Source: DTU015 sp964641455 (GTDB lineage Bacteria > Bacillota > Sulfobacillia > Fermentithermobacillales > Fermentithermobacillaceae). Taken from it: DNA of 34,165 bases. Numbering within the stretch: position 1 is the first letter of the stretch; each line of letters begins with the position of its first letter. Positions 1 through 6,052 of this stretch are shown in pieces. Location of the stretch: positions 1 through 34,165 of the forward strand of contig CAZXLH010000024.1 of the NCBI GenBank assembly GCA_964641455.1. Direction: 5' to 3'. The notes under the pieces were generated by a model. The model worked only from the letters and a program-made list of their open reading frames with translations, had not been told where the DNA came from and searched no databases. The position numbers and the translations under genes were made by a program.

Positions 1-329
1 CCGGCTGCCCACTGGCTCGGCTATGGAGCAAGTCACGTGGATTTAAGTGCTTTTCGGCGGTTGATTGGCTCTCCTACAGGGCCACTCCGACGGGTTTGCG
101 GGCTGTCCGGCTGCCCACTGGCTCGGCTATGGAGCAAGTCACGTGGATTTAAGTGCTTTTCAGCAGTTGATTGGCTCGGCTACAGAGCCACTCCGGCGGG
201 TTTACAGGCTTTCACGCTGCCGACTGGCTCGCCTGTGGAGCCAGTCCCGTGGATTTAAGTGCTTCTTGGCAGTTGATTGGCTCTCCTACAGAGCCAGTCC
301 GACGGGTTTGCGGGCTCCCTGGCCAAGCC
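1..329. repeat. Tandem array of 53-bp hairpin-bearing units (array 1, cut by window edge)
   Basis: Contiguous units of exactly 53 bp with borders at about 12, 65, 118, 171, 224 and 277; the last unit decays after about 315. Two unit types alternate, giving a 106-bp higher-order period. Type A contains CACGTGGATTTAAGTGCTTT. Type B contains CCGACGGGTTTGCGGGCT or a variant. Every unit opens with a short inverted repeat such as GGCTC-N7-GAGCC (CTGGCTC/GAGCCAG in the unit at 224). There are no unique spacers, so this is not CRISPR. The array starts outside the window. The same units recur in the same orientation at 2856-3325, beyond the GTPase gene. Function unknown. Confidence 0.93.
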
Positions 330-447
330 ATTTCGAAGAACAGCTCTCTGATATCAGGCCTACAATGGTACAAGTCACGTAAGTCTCTAGAAGAAGGTTG
401 TGGCTCTTACCCACATCCACTTGACAGACTCTATAACAGAATCAAGA

Positions 448-476
448 TTGACAAGAATATTCATTTTACTTAGAAT
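448..476 (+). promoter_or_regulatory. Strong sigma-A-type promoter for a candidate small RNA
   Basis: TTGACA (448-453), a 17-bp spacer and TAGAAT (471-476) match the vegetative consensus at 11 of 12 positions. Initiation is expected near 483. The next element downstream is an intrinsic terminator at 533-576, not a start codon, so the predicted transcript is short and apparently non-coding. Confidence 0.65.
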
Positions 477-482
477 AGTCGT

Positions 483-577
483 GAACATAGGGAATGAAGT
501 GCTCCCTTGGCACCAGCCAAAACCGCTATTCAAGCTGATGACTTCTTTGGGCGATTGCGAAGTCATCGGCTTTTTTG
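483..577 (+). ncRNA. Candidate small RNA of about 95 nt, unknown family
   Basis: It is defined only by a good promoter (448-476) and an intrinsic terminator (533-576). Inside is a short hairpin, TTGGC-acca-GCCAA (about 507-520), and GAAT/ATTC arms that could close around it. The one ATG (494) opens a 14-codon frame and sits against its only purine-rich stretch with no room for a ribosome binding site, so coding is unlikely. I do not recognise it as 6S, SRP RNA, tmRNA, a T-box or a known riboswitch. Alternatively it is an attenuated leader for the GTPase gene at 807. Boundaries are inferred. Confidence 0.4.
533..576 (+). terminator. Intrinsic terminator
   Basis: A 13-bp stem (533-545 with 559-571, one G-T pair), a 13-nt loop, then a T run. 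The arms contain GATGACTTC and GAAGTCATC. It ends the candidate small RNA before the dynamin-like gene. Confidence 0.85.
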
Positions 578-644
578 CTTTTACCGGCTAGTGCCTTGTG
601 AGCACTTGGCAGTATCACTTACTTTGCTCCGGTGACTCGTTTTA

Positions 645-719
645 GGTCTTAAGAGAGTGCTCTACCCGGCAAGAGAAAAGCATTTACCTTGCCCAGTATG
701 ACGCCGGCTGTTTAAGACC
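645..719 (+). other. Nested stem structure in the leader of the dynamin-like gene
   Basis: Outer arms GGTCTTAA (645-652) and TTAAGACC (712-719) pair perfectly across 75 nt. Inside are GGCAAG (668-673)/CTTGCC (688-693) and a small AGAG-AGTG-CTCT hairpin (652-663). The size and outer stem recall a tRNA, but there is no T-loop or recognisable anticodon arm. It may be an mRNA leader element for the gene at 807 or a separate RNA. No clear promoter is visible directly in front of it. Confidence 0.3.
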
Positions 720-806
720 GGTCCAGGAAAGGATTTATGTCTGAAGATCATCGCCTCTGAAGTGGCCTAAGTGAGAGACAAATAAGACGCAGGGGTGCAT
801 TGATAC

Positions 807-2534
807 ATGATAGATAAACTGGATAAGATTATTGCATCGATGTCGAACGTCAAAGTCATCAATCAGCAGATGTGTGCAATAAAAAAACTCAAGGGTAGAC
901 TGGCCCAAAATGAGCTGATCATCTCTGTCATCGGACAATTCAAACGTGGAAAAACAGCACTGGTAAACGCCATTCTCGGAGAAGAGATTTTACCCGTGGG
1001 AATTGTGCCGCTTACTTCCGTTGTGACGAAGATACGAAACGGCAATACTTTCAAGGCTGTTGTGCATTTTCTTGATGGTTCATCCCGCCAGATTTTGCAG
1101 ACAGAATTGTCCGGTTTCATAAGTGAACAAGAGAACAAGAACAATCACAAGAATGTTGACTTTGTGGATTTGTGGTATCCGTGCAACTTGCTTGGACATG
1201 GAGTGACCCTTGTAGATACGCCGGGCGTTGGGTCGGTGCACCGGCACAACACCAAGGCCTCGTATGCCTTCGTGCAGAAAAGCGATGCTGTGCTATTCGT
1301 ACTCTCAGTGGACAGCCCAATCAACGAGCTTGAGGAGGAGTTTTTGCTTCAAGCAGAACAGTATGCCTCCAAATTCTACTTCGTTGTCAACAAGGTTGAT
1401 ACCATCGATGATGCTAGCAGGGCCGAGTACCTTGCATACTGCAAAACGGTCCTGCAAGGGGTTTTAGTAAAGGAGCCTGTTGAACTGTACCCCATCAGCG
1501 CATTAACCGGAGAGGGTATTACCGAGGTGCTTAATGTAATTAGACGGGACATTTCTTCTTCCGCAGGCCAAATCTTGCAATCCTCCATTTGCATCAAGGC
1601 AAAGGATGTTGTACAGGAAGCAGTCTCGAAACTGGACTTATATGCCAGCGCGATCTCACTTTCTATTGAGGAGTTGAATGAGGAAACTGCCTCCTTGACT
1701 GAAAAGCAGAGGGAACTTGATGCTATGGCAGACCAAACTGACCTGTTGCTCAAGCAACAGGCTGACAAACTGGTGGAGCACATTGAACTGTCGCTGTCTG
1801 CACAAATTCCGTGCATTGAAGAGTCTGTACTAGGAGAGCTTACTGCCGCTTACCAAAAGGCTCAGGAGGCGCCGTCAAGAAGGCTGGAACAAGTACTGTC
1901 GGAAGTGTTGGATGCCAGGCTCAGGGTGGAGTTAGAACGGCTTAACGAAGATGGTTTTGCGACTTTAAGTGCAGGTTACGATAGCATCGTTAAAGCTTTG
2001 AACATGAAGATGCAGGAGATAAAACAATATGTCGCGCAAATGATTCAAGAGTTTTTTGGCGTCAGCTACCAATATGAGGCAAAAGAATATTCAGTGTCTG
2101 AACGCAGCGACTTCTTTTTCCGAATCAACGTTGCAAGCGGAAAATACTTTCTCGACGTAGATGAATTGACCCATCTTCTCCCACGTCGCTTTGCTAATCC
2201 GAGGATTTACGAGAAAATCGTTGCCCGGCTGGAAAAGGACTTACAGGCAAACATAAATAACATGGTATATAACTACCGGTACAAAATGCAGGAAAGCATA
2301 CGAACTCTTTGCACGGACTTTATAGCTGATGTTTCGGCCATACAATCCGAATTATCGCAGGTTCTCCATGCAGCAAGAGCTTCTGTTGAGTCAGAAGGCA
2401 AGATTGCCAAGGAACAGACTAGGGAAATACAGAGGATAAGGGCTGAACTGGCGGCACAGGTGCAGAAGTTAGATTGTGCCTACAATTGCCTTGCGATTTT
2501 GCCTGAAAGCAATACAGGTAGGGAAGACATATGA
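807..2534 (+). CDS. Bacterial dynamin-like GTPase
   Basis: A 575-residue large GTPase of the dynamin superfamily, a group that binds and remodels membranes (fusion, repair, phage tolerance). The G domain is complete: P-loop GQFKRGKT (43-50), switch threonine near 70, DTPGVGS (137-143) and NKVD (195-198). The remainder (about 260-575) is helical and rich in Glu/Lys/Gln, as in the stalk region of this family. No clear signal peptide or transmembrane helix is seen, so it is probably a cytoplasmic or peripheral membrane protein. The ATG at 807 follows AGGGGTG (791-797) by 9 nt. It stands alone: there is no second dynamin gene beside it as in paired systems. It lies between two arrays of the same 53-bp repeat, which suggests an accessory insert. 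The family call is firm; the physiological role is not known. Confidence 0.88.
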   Translation: MIDKLDKIIASMSNVKVINQQMCAIKKLKGRLAQNELIISVIGQFKRGKTALVNAILGEEILPVGIVPLTSVVTKIRNGNTFKAVVHFLDGSSRQILQTELSGFISEQENKNNHKNVDFVDLWYPCNLLGHGVTLVDTPGVGSVHRHNTKASYAFVQKSDAVLFVLSVDSPINELEEEFLLQAEQYASKFYFVVNKVDTIDDASRAEYLAYCKTVLQGVLVKEPVELYPISALTGEGITEVLNVIRRDISSSAGQILQSSICIKAKDVVQEAVSKLDLYASAISLSIEELNEETASLTEKQRELDAMADQTDLLLKQQADKLVEHIELSLSAQIPCIEESVLGELTAAYQKAQEAPSRRLEQVLSEVLDARLRVELERLNEDGFATLSAGYDSIVKALNMKMQEIKQYVAQMIQEFFGVSYQYEAKEYSVSERSDFFFRINVASGKYFLDVDELTHLLPRRFANPRIYEKIVARLEKDLQANINNMVYNYRYKMQESIRTLCTDFIADVSAIQSELSQVLHAARASVESEGKIAKEQTREIQRIRAELAAQVQKLDCAYNCLAILPESNTGREDI

Positions 2535-2855
2535 GACAGATAAGAAGAATAGGCGAACAAGATGAAGAAATGCTTTCTCGCTAATCGTTGCTTATCATAC
2601 GTAGAAATGGTGTTTTGCAAGATACGGCCTACCGCGGGTTGACCCCGTCCCATTCTGATTGCGTTGAATTGGCCAAAACGTGAACTCTGCCCTAAAGAAT
2701 CCAGGATTAAGTTCGGCGGGGTGTTATCAATAAGATAATCAGGGAGTTTTACGGTGCCCCTTCCATTACTGTTAAGAACTACTCCGAAACGCTTCATGAA
2801 CTTATTGAAGTATCTATTTCTGCAAGAACGAAACCCTGGATGTGATAAGCATGAT
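2535..2855. other. Gene-free stretch after the GTPase gene
   Basis: No supported gene. A minus-strand open frame (2480-2797) overlaps the GTPase 3' end and has no recognisable domain or ribosome binding site. A 20-bp segment at 2608-2627 (core TTTTGCAAGATAC) recurs with two mismatches at 22075-22094, which may mark the remnant of a dispersed element. No clear terminator is seen. Confidence 0.5.
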
Positions 2856-3325
2856 GATTTTTGGCGGTTGACTGGCTCTCCTACAGAGCCACTCCGACGG
2901 GTTTACAGGCTTTCACGCTGCCGACTGGCTCGCCTGTAGAGCCAGTCCCGTGGATTTAAGTGCTTCTTGGCAGTTGATTGGCTCTCCTACAGAGCCAGTC
3001 CGACGGGTTTGCGGGCTGTCCGGCTGCCCACTGGCTCGGCTATGGAGCAAGTCACGTGGATTCAAGTGCTTTTCGGCGGTTGACTGGCTCTCCTACAGAG
3101 CCACTCCGACGGGTTTACAGGCTTTCACGCTGCCGACTGGCTCGGCTGCAGGGCCAGTCACGTGGATTTAAGTGCTTTTCGGCAGTTGACTGGCTCGGCT
3201 GCAGGGCCAGTCACGTGGATTTAAGTGCTTTTCGGCAGTTGACTGGCTCGGCTACAGGGCCAGTCACGTGGATTCAAGTGCTTTTCGGCGGTCGGCTGGC
3301 TCGGCTGTAGAGGCCGGGTCCGCAA
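2856..3325. repeat. Tandem array of 53-bp hairpin-bearing units (array 2)
   Basis: Same units and orientation as array 1. Borders fall at 2872, 2925, 2978, 3031, 3084, 3137, 3190, 3243 and 3296, all 53 bp apart, with a partial unit at each end. The order is B-A-B-A-B-A-A-A, so alternation breaks into three consecutive A units at 3137-3295 that differ by only a few bases, a sign of recent local amplification. The unit at 2925 has a 7-bp stem (CTGGCTC/GAGCCAG). Some units are nearly identical to units in array 1, so recombination between the arrays could excise the GTPase gene. Confidence 0.93.
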
Positions 3326-3449
3326 AGTTCCAACCCCTAGGTACCTAAATAGCTGATACTATAACAACTCCACCAATTACCAGGGTCATCTAGCCGAATC
3401 AGGCGGATAATCCACATGGCAAGACTACTTAAACCTACTTTCCCCCAGC

Positions 3450-3565
3450 GAGCATAGCCGGAGGTCCGCTTCCTCCCATCACATTGATATTTTCCTACCA
3501 TGGTCGCCAGGGAGCATAGCCGGAGGTCCGCTTTCCTGCCATGGCAGTAATATTTCCCGGTCCAC
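3450..3565. repeat. Imperfect tandem duplication, period 62 bp
   Basis: A 22-bp sequence beginning GAGCATAGCCGGAGGTCCGC occurs at 3450-3471 and exactly at 3512-3533. Each copy is followed by a looser match ending in an ATATTTCC-like tract. It is unrelated to the 53-bp family just upstream and has no coding potential I would support. Confidence 0.8.
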
Positions 3566-3573
3566 TTACATAG

Positions 3574-3770
3574 TAGCAACATCATTGCCGGTCCCGGTAT
3601 AGAATTCCTTGAAGCGCGCTGGACAGGATACGTTATCCTCGAATTCTCAAAGCAACAATTGCCCGGTCCCGGTACAATTCCTCGAAGCGCGCCGGCCGGC
3701 CAGGATACGTTGTCTCCGAGGCCTTATAGCAACATCATTCCCGGTACCACTTCGCTGCCCGGTATAGGAT
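3574..3770. repeat. Imperfect tandem repeat, period 76-77 bp
   Basis: Units start with an AGCAAC motif at 3575, 3651 and 3728. Each continues with a CCGGT(CCCGG)TA motif; the first two then share a GAAGCGCG block and CAGGATACGTT. The third unit is truncated. This is the third repeat family in the 3.9-kb left end. It fills the space up to the promoter at 3782. Confidence 0.75.
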
Positions 3771-3781
3771 TTTTTGAAGCT

Positions 3782-3810
3782 TTGCAGGAGTTCTGAATCC
3801 GGTGTAGAAT
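3782..3810 (+). promoter_or_regulatory. Probable sigma-A promoter of the HTH gene-divIC operon
   Basis: TTGCAG (3782-3787), 17-bp spacer, TAGAAT (3805-3810). The predicted start near 3817 leaves a ~57-nt leader that contains the DnaA boxes at 3839-3858. Confidence 0.55.
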
Positions 3811-3826
3811 AAGAAATGTACTAAAT

Positions 3827-3858
3827 CTGTCCACAGTTTGTGGATAATTTGTGGATAA
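3827..3858 (+). promoter_or_regulatory. DnaA boxes in the leader of the HTH gene-divIC operon
   Basis: Two perfect DnaA boxes (TGTGGATAA, the complement of TTATCCACA) at 3839-3847 and 3850-3858, 11 bp apart and on the same helical face. A third, weaker match in the opposite orientation (CTGTCCACA) is at 3827-3835. They sit between the promoter and the GTG start, where bound DnaA could block transcription. Confidence 0.75.
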
Positions 3859-3873
3859 CCCGGGGGATAAGCT

Positions 3874-4104
3874 GTGCAAATCGAGATCCGGGGTGTGGAA
3901 AAACTAAGTTTTAGAGAACGGCAGGTAGTTGTTTTAAAGGAAACAGGCTATTCGGCTCAAGCAATAGCGGAGCGGCTTGGTCTCAGTCAATCCACCGTAG
4001 CAACTTTATATAGCAGGGCTAAAGCTAAAGGCTACCAGGTGGTTATTGTAATTTCCGGAGACCCCTTGAATTTGTTTGAAGGAGGCGACCCGGAGGAGGA
4101 GTAG
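3874..4104 (+). CDS. Small sigma-70 region 4-like helix-turn-helix protein
   Basis: A 76-residue protein with a helix-turn-helix of sigma-4/LuxR type at about residues 10-55. It reads LSFRERQVVVLKETGYSAQA, then a segment whose IAERLGLSQSTVATLYSRAK is the recognition part. There is no sigma region 2, so it is a DNA-binding protein rather than a full sigma factor. The C-terminal tail is acidic (GGDPEEE). The start is GTG, preceded by GGGGGA (3862-3867). It lies 3 bp upstream of divIC, so the two are co-transcribed and its stop region supplies the divIC ribosome binding site. It may regulate division genes or its own operon, but the target is unknown. Confidence 0.75.
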   Translation: MQIEIRGVEKLSFRERQVVVLKETGYSAQAIAERLGLSQSTVATLYSRAKAKGYQVVIVISGDPLNLFEGGDPEEE

Positions 4105-4107
4105 CCT

Positions 4108-4398
4108 ATGAGAAACAGAAAGCATAAGAAACTGAAATTAAACGCTCTATGGGTGCTTATCGGGTTAGTTGTTGTAACTTTTGCGGCCAGGCAACTTGAA
4201 GTGATGCGTATCCAACGACACCTCCGGCAGTTGGAATCTGAAATTGATTACTATCTTATGTTGAATTCAACGCTGGAAAAACAAGTGGAAACTCTGAAAA
4301 GCAAAGACTACATAGAGAAAACAGCTAGGGAGAAACTAGGGTTGGTTATGCCTGGAGAAGTTCAATATATTCCGGTAAAGAACCTTGAGGGCCAGTAA
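4108..4398 (+). CDS. divIC: Septum formation initiator DivIC (FtsB-like)
   Basis: A 96-residue bitopic division protein that forms the FtsQ/DivIB-FtsL-DivIC complex bridging the cytoplasmic division machinery and septal peptidoglycan synthases. Features: a basic N-terminus (1-11), one membrane segment (about 12-28), an extracytoplasmic coiled coil (about 30-62), and the family's C-terminal block with KDYIEKTAREKLGLVMPGE. Ribosome binding site GGAGGAGGA overlaps the end of the preceding gene. In related genomes divIC usually follows yabQ, co-directional with mazG-hup-rqcP. Here it converges on rqcP and yabP/yabQ are not present between them. Family call is firm. Confidence 0.88.
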   Translation: MRNRKHKKLKLNALWVLIGLVVVTFAARQLEVMRIQRHLRQLESEIDYYLMLNSTLEKQVETLKSKDYIEKTAREKLGLVMPGEVQYIPVKNLEGQ

Positions 4399-4417
4399 CA
4401 CCCTAAACGGCAATGCT

Positions 4418-4468
4418 GCTTAACATTGGCCACGCTCAACATTGATCACGAATGCTTAACATTGGCCC
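4418..4468. repeat. Triplicated 15-bp motif between divIC and rqcP
   Basis: GCTTAACATTGGCC-like copies at 4418-4432, 4434-4448 (GCTCAACATTGATCA) and 4454-4468. The spacing is 16 and 20 bp. Meaning unknown. Confidence 0.6.
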
Positions 4469-4470
4469 GC

Positions 4471-4728
4471 TTAATTCTGGCTATCTTCTGAAAGCCGCCG
4501 GTAAAGCGAACCGGCGGTTTTCTTATCTGAGCTGTTTGCTAAGGCAAGCACTTCTATCTTGAGTGTTCGGGGGCCAATTGTAACATCCAATAGATCGCCT
4601 ACTTCAACACGGGTCGAGGGCTTGGCAGTGCGACCGTTCTTAGATACATGGCCACCATTGCATAACTCTTGAGCCAAAGTTCTACGCTTCACTATACGAG
4701 TGACTTTCAAATACTTATCTAATCGCAC
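4471..4728 (-). CDS. rqcP: RqcP (YabO), S4-domain ribosome quality control factor
   Basis: An 85-residue protein of the Hsp15/YabO family, almost entirely one S4 RNA-binding fold (MRLDKYLKVTRIVKRRTLAQ, then NGGHVSKNGR and VEVGDLLDV). In Firmicutes it works with RqcH on obstructed 50S subunits to add alanine tails to stalled nascent chains. The start is GTG (4726-4728). It is downstream of hup on the same strand, the standard neighbourhood. Its last ~10 codons double as the terminator hairpin of the convergent divIC operon. The 101-bp gap to hup is AT-rich with an imperfect 8-bp stem (4763-4770/4797-4804). Confidence 0.9.
   Translation of the reverse strand: MRLDKYLKVTRIVKRRTLAQELCNGGHVSKNGRTAKPSTRVEVGDLLDVTIGPRTLKIEVLALANSSDKKTAGSLYRRLSEDSQN
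4495..4524 (+). terminator. divIC terminator embedded in the rqcP 3' end
   Basis: CCGCCGGT (4495-4502) pairs with ACCGGCGG (4510-4517) around a 7-nt loop and is followed by TTTTCTT on the plus strand. The hairpin lies within the last codons of the convergent rqcP gene. Confidence 0.75.
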
Positions 4729-4829
4729 TGCCTATCAATCTCCTCTTCCAAAATGTCAGTCTATATATGATATATACGCTACACATGCTATATCTGTCAT
4801 ATATGTTGTTCTGTATACACCATACCTAA

Positions 4830-5102
4830 TTACTTTACAGCATCCCGCAATCCTCTGCCGGGCCTAAAAACCGGAACTCTTGTTGCGGGAATTTGAATAG
4901 GTTCGCCTGTTTGTGGATTACGCCCTTCCCTGGCGGCCCTATCTCTTACTGAGAAAGTTCCAAATCCTAAAATAGCAACATTGTCACCTGCTGCAAGCGT
5001 TTCCTGGACAACATCAATCAAACTGTTAATAGCCTTCTCTGTATCTTTCTTGGTCAATCCTGCTTTTTTGGCTACTGCTCCTATAAGTTCTGTTTTATTC
5101 AC
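4830..5102 (-). CDS. hup: HU family DNA-binding protein
   Basis: A 90-residue nucleoid protein of canonical HU length that bends DNA non-specifically as a dimer. The sequence starts MNKTELIGAVAKKAGLTKKD. It contains GFGTFSVRDRAAREGRNPQT, the hallmark of the arm region, and ends in RPGRGLRDAVK. The GTG start (5100-5102) follows a TTGGAGGGA ribosome binding site. A good promoter sits in the gap to mazG (5158-5186), so it can be made independently of the upstream genes. Confidence 0.96.
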   Translation of the reverse strand: MNKTELIGAVAKKAGLTKKDTEKAINSLIDVVQETLAAGDNVAILGFGTFSVRDRAAREGRNPQTGEPIQIPATRVPVFRPGRGLRDAVK

Positions 5103-5157
5103 CTAAATCCCTCCAAGTTTAACAACCTATGTAAACCGGTGCTTCTACAATTCTATA

Positions 5158-5186
5158 ATGATACATGAGCTTGCTGGGCTTGTCAC
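5158..5186 (-). promoter_or_regulatory. hup promoter
   Basis: On the minus strand GTGACA (5181-5186), 17-bp spacer, TATCAT (5158-5163); each hexamer matches consensus at 5 of 6 positions. The predicted leader is ~50 nt. Confidence 0.6.
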
Positions 5187-5195
5187 TTTGCCTGG

Positions 5196-6026
5196 CTATT
5201 CAACCTCCTTACCTTCCACATGTTTTGCCCTTTCCCATAATTCGTCCAGTGTTTTGAGTTCTACTTCACTTATCGTCAGGCCGCAGTCTTTTAGATATGT
5301 TTCCATATGCCTAAATCTATTAGCAAATTTCTCAACTGTATGGGTAAGAGCTACTTCAGAGTCAACACCCAGATGCCTTGCCAAGTTGACACAGGCAAAA
5401 AGAAGATCTCCGGTTTCATCTATGATTCTTGTTTGATCACCCTCATTGCAAGCTTCTCTTAACTCACAAACCTCTTCCTCAATCTTATCAAATACTCCAT
5501 TTACATCAGGCCAATCAAACCCGCACTTTGCAGCAACAACCTGGTGATTTTGAGCTCTCATCAGGGCCGGCTGCCCTATATCTACCATGTCCATCTTAGA
5601 AAGTATTCTATCGTTTCTTCCAGGTTCTTTTTGCTTAATCTGAGCCCAAAGTTTCTCAACCTGTTCAGGAGTATCTGCTTTTTGATCCCCAAATACATGG
5701 GGATGCCTTCTTACTAGCTTATCAGATATCCCATCAATCACATCATCAAAAGTGAAATGCCCTTTTTCTTCGGCAATAGTAGCATACAGCCCAATCTCCA
5801 GTAGCAAGTCTCCCAATTCTTCTTTAAGTTTATTCACATCTTTTTCCATCGCAGCCTGGACCACTTCGTATGCTTCTTCTAACACAAACCCGGTCAACGT
5901 CTCGTAAGTTTGCTGCTTATCCCACGGGCAACCGCCAGGGCCCCTGAGATGCTTCAGAATCGCTCTGAACCTCTGCCAGGAAGTACTGCCGACCTCATCC
6001 AGCTGTTTTCCCTCTTCTTCACACAT
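5196..6026 (-). CDS. mazG: MazG nucleoside triphosphate pyrophosphohydrolase
   Basis: A 276-residue house-cleaning enzyme that hydrolyses (d)NTPs to NMP and pyrophosphate. Two MazG domains are visible. The first has GGCPWDKQQT (31-40), EEAYEVV (50-56) and EELGDLLLE (69-77), the acidic metal site. The second has EEEVCELREACNEGD and DETGDLL around 190-230. It lacks the N-terminal tetrapyrrole-methylase-like domain found in Bacillus YabN, so it is the short form. The ATG follows AAGGAG by about 10 nt. It is downstream of the SpoVB-like gene with a 26-bp gap, likely the same transcript. Confidence 0.94.
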   Translation of the reverse strand: MCEEEGKQLDEVGSTSWQRFRAILKHLRGPGGCPWDKQQTYETLTGFVLEEAYEVVQAAMEKDVNKLKEELGDLLLEIGLYATIAEEKGHFTFDDVIDGISDKLVRRHPHVFGDQKADTPEQVEKLWAQIKQKEPGRNDRILSKMDMVDIGQPALMRAQNHQVVAAKCGFDWPDVNGVFDKIEEEVCELREACNEGDQTRIIDETGDLLFACVNLARHLGVDSEVALTHTVEKFANRFRHMETYLKDCGLTISEVELKTLDELWERAKHVEGKEVE

Positions 6027-6052
6027 CGACGATTTGCTCCTTGTGCTTAGTC

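Noticed and set aside
1..473. Overlapping plus-strand open frames in the 53-bp array (also 2754-3310)
   Set aside because: The same repeat is open in several frames because 53 is not a multiple of 3. The products are low-complexity and frame-shifted copies of one another, with no ribosome binding sites.
645..719. tRNA gene
   Set aside because: It has tRNA-like size and a 7-8 bp outer stem, but no T-loop consensus, no 7-nt anticodon loop on a 5-bp stem and no CCA context.
735..1320. Minus-strand frames over the 5' part of the GTPase gene
   Set aside because: They are shadows of a gene with clear GTPase motifs on the plus strand.
2480..2797. Minus-strand 105-codon frame after the GTPase gene
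   Set aside because: It overlaps the GTPase end, has no recognised domain and no ribosome binding site. It could be a remnant, but this is not supportable.
1..3325. CRISPR array
   Set aside because: Units are contiguous with no unique spacers and no cas genes are present.
3839..3858. Replication origin at the DnaA boxes (also 32485-32523)
   Set aside because: Too few boxes, no AT-rich unwinding region, and no dnaA, dnaN or rpmH nearby.
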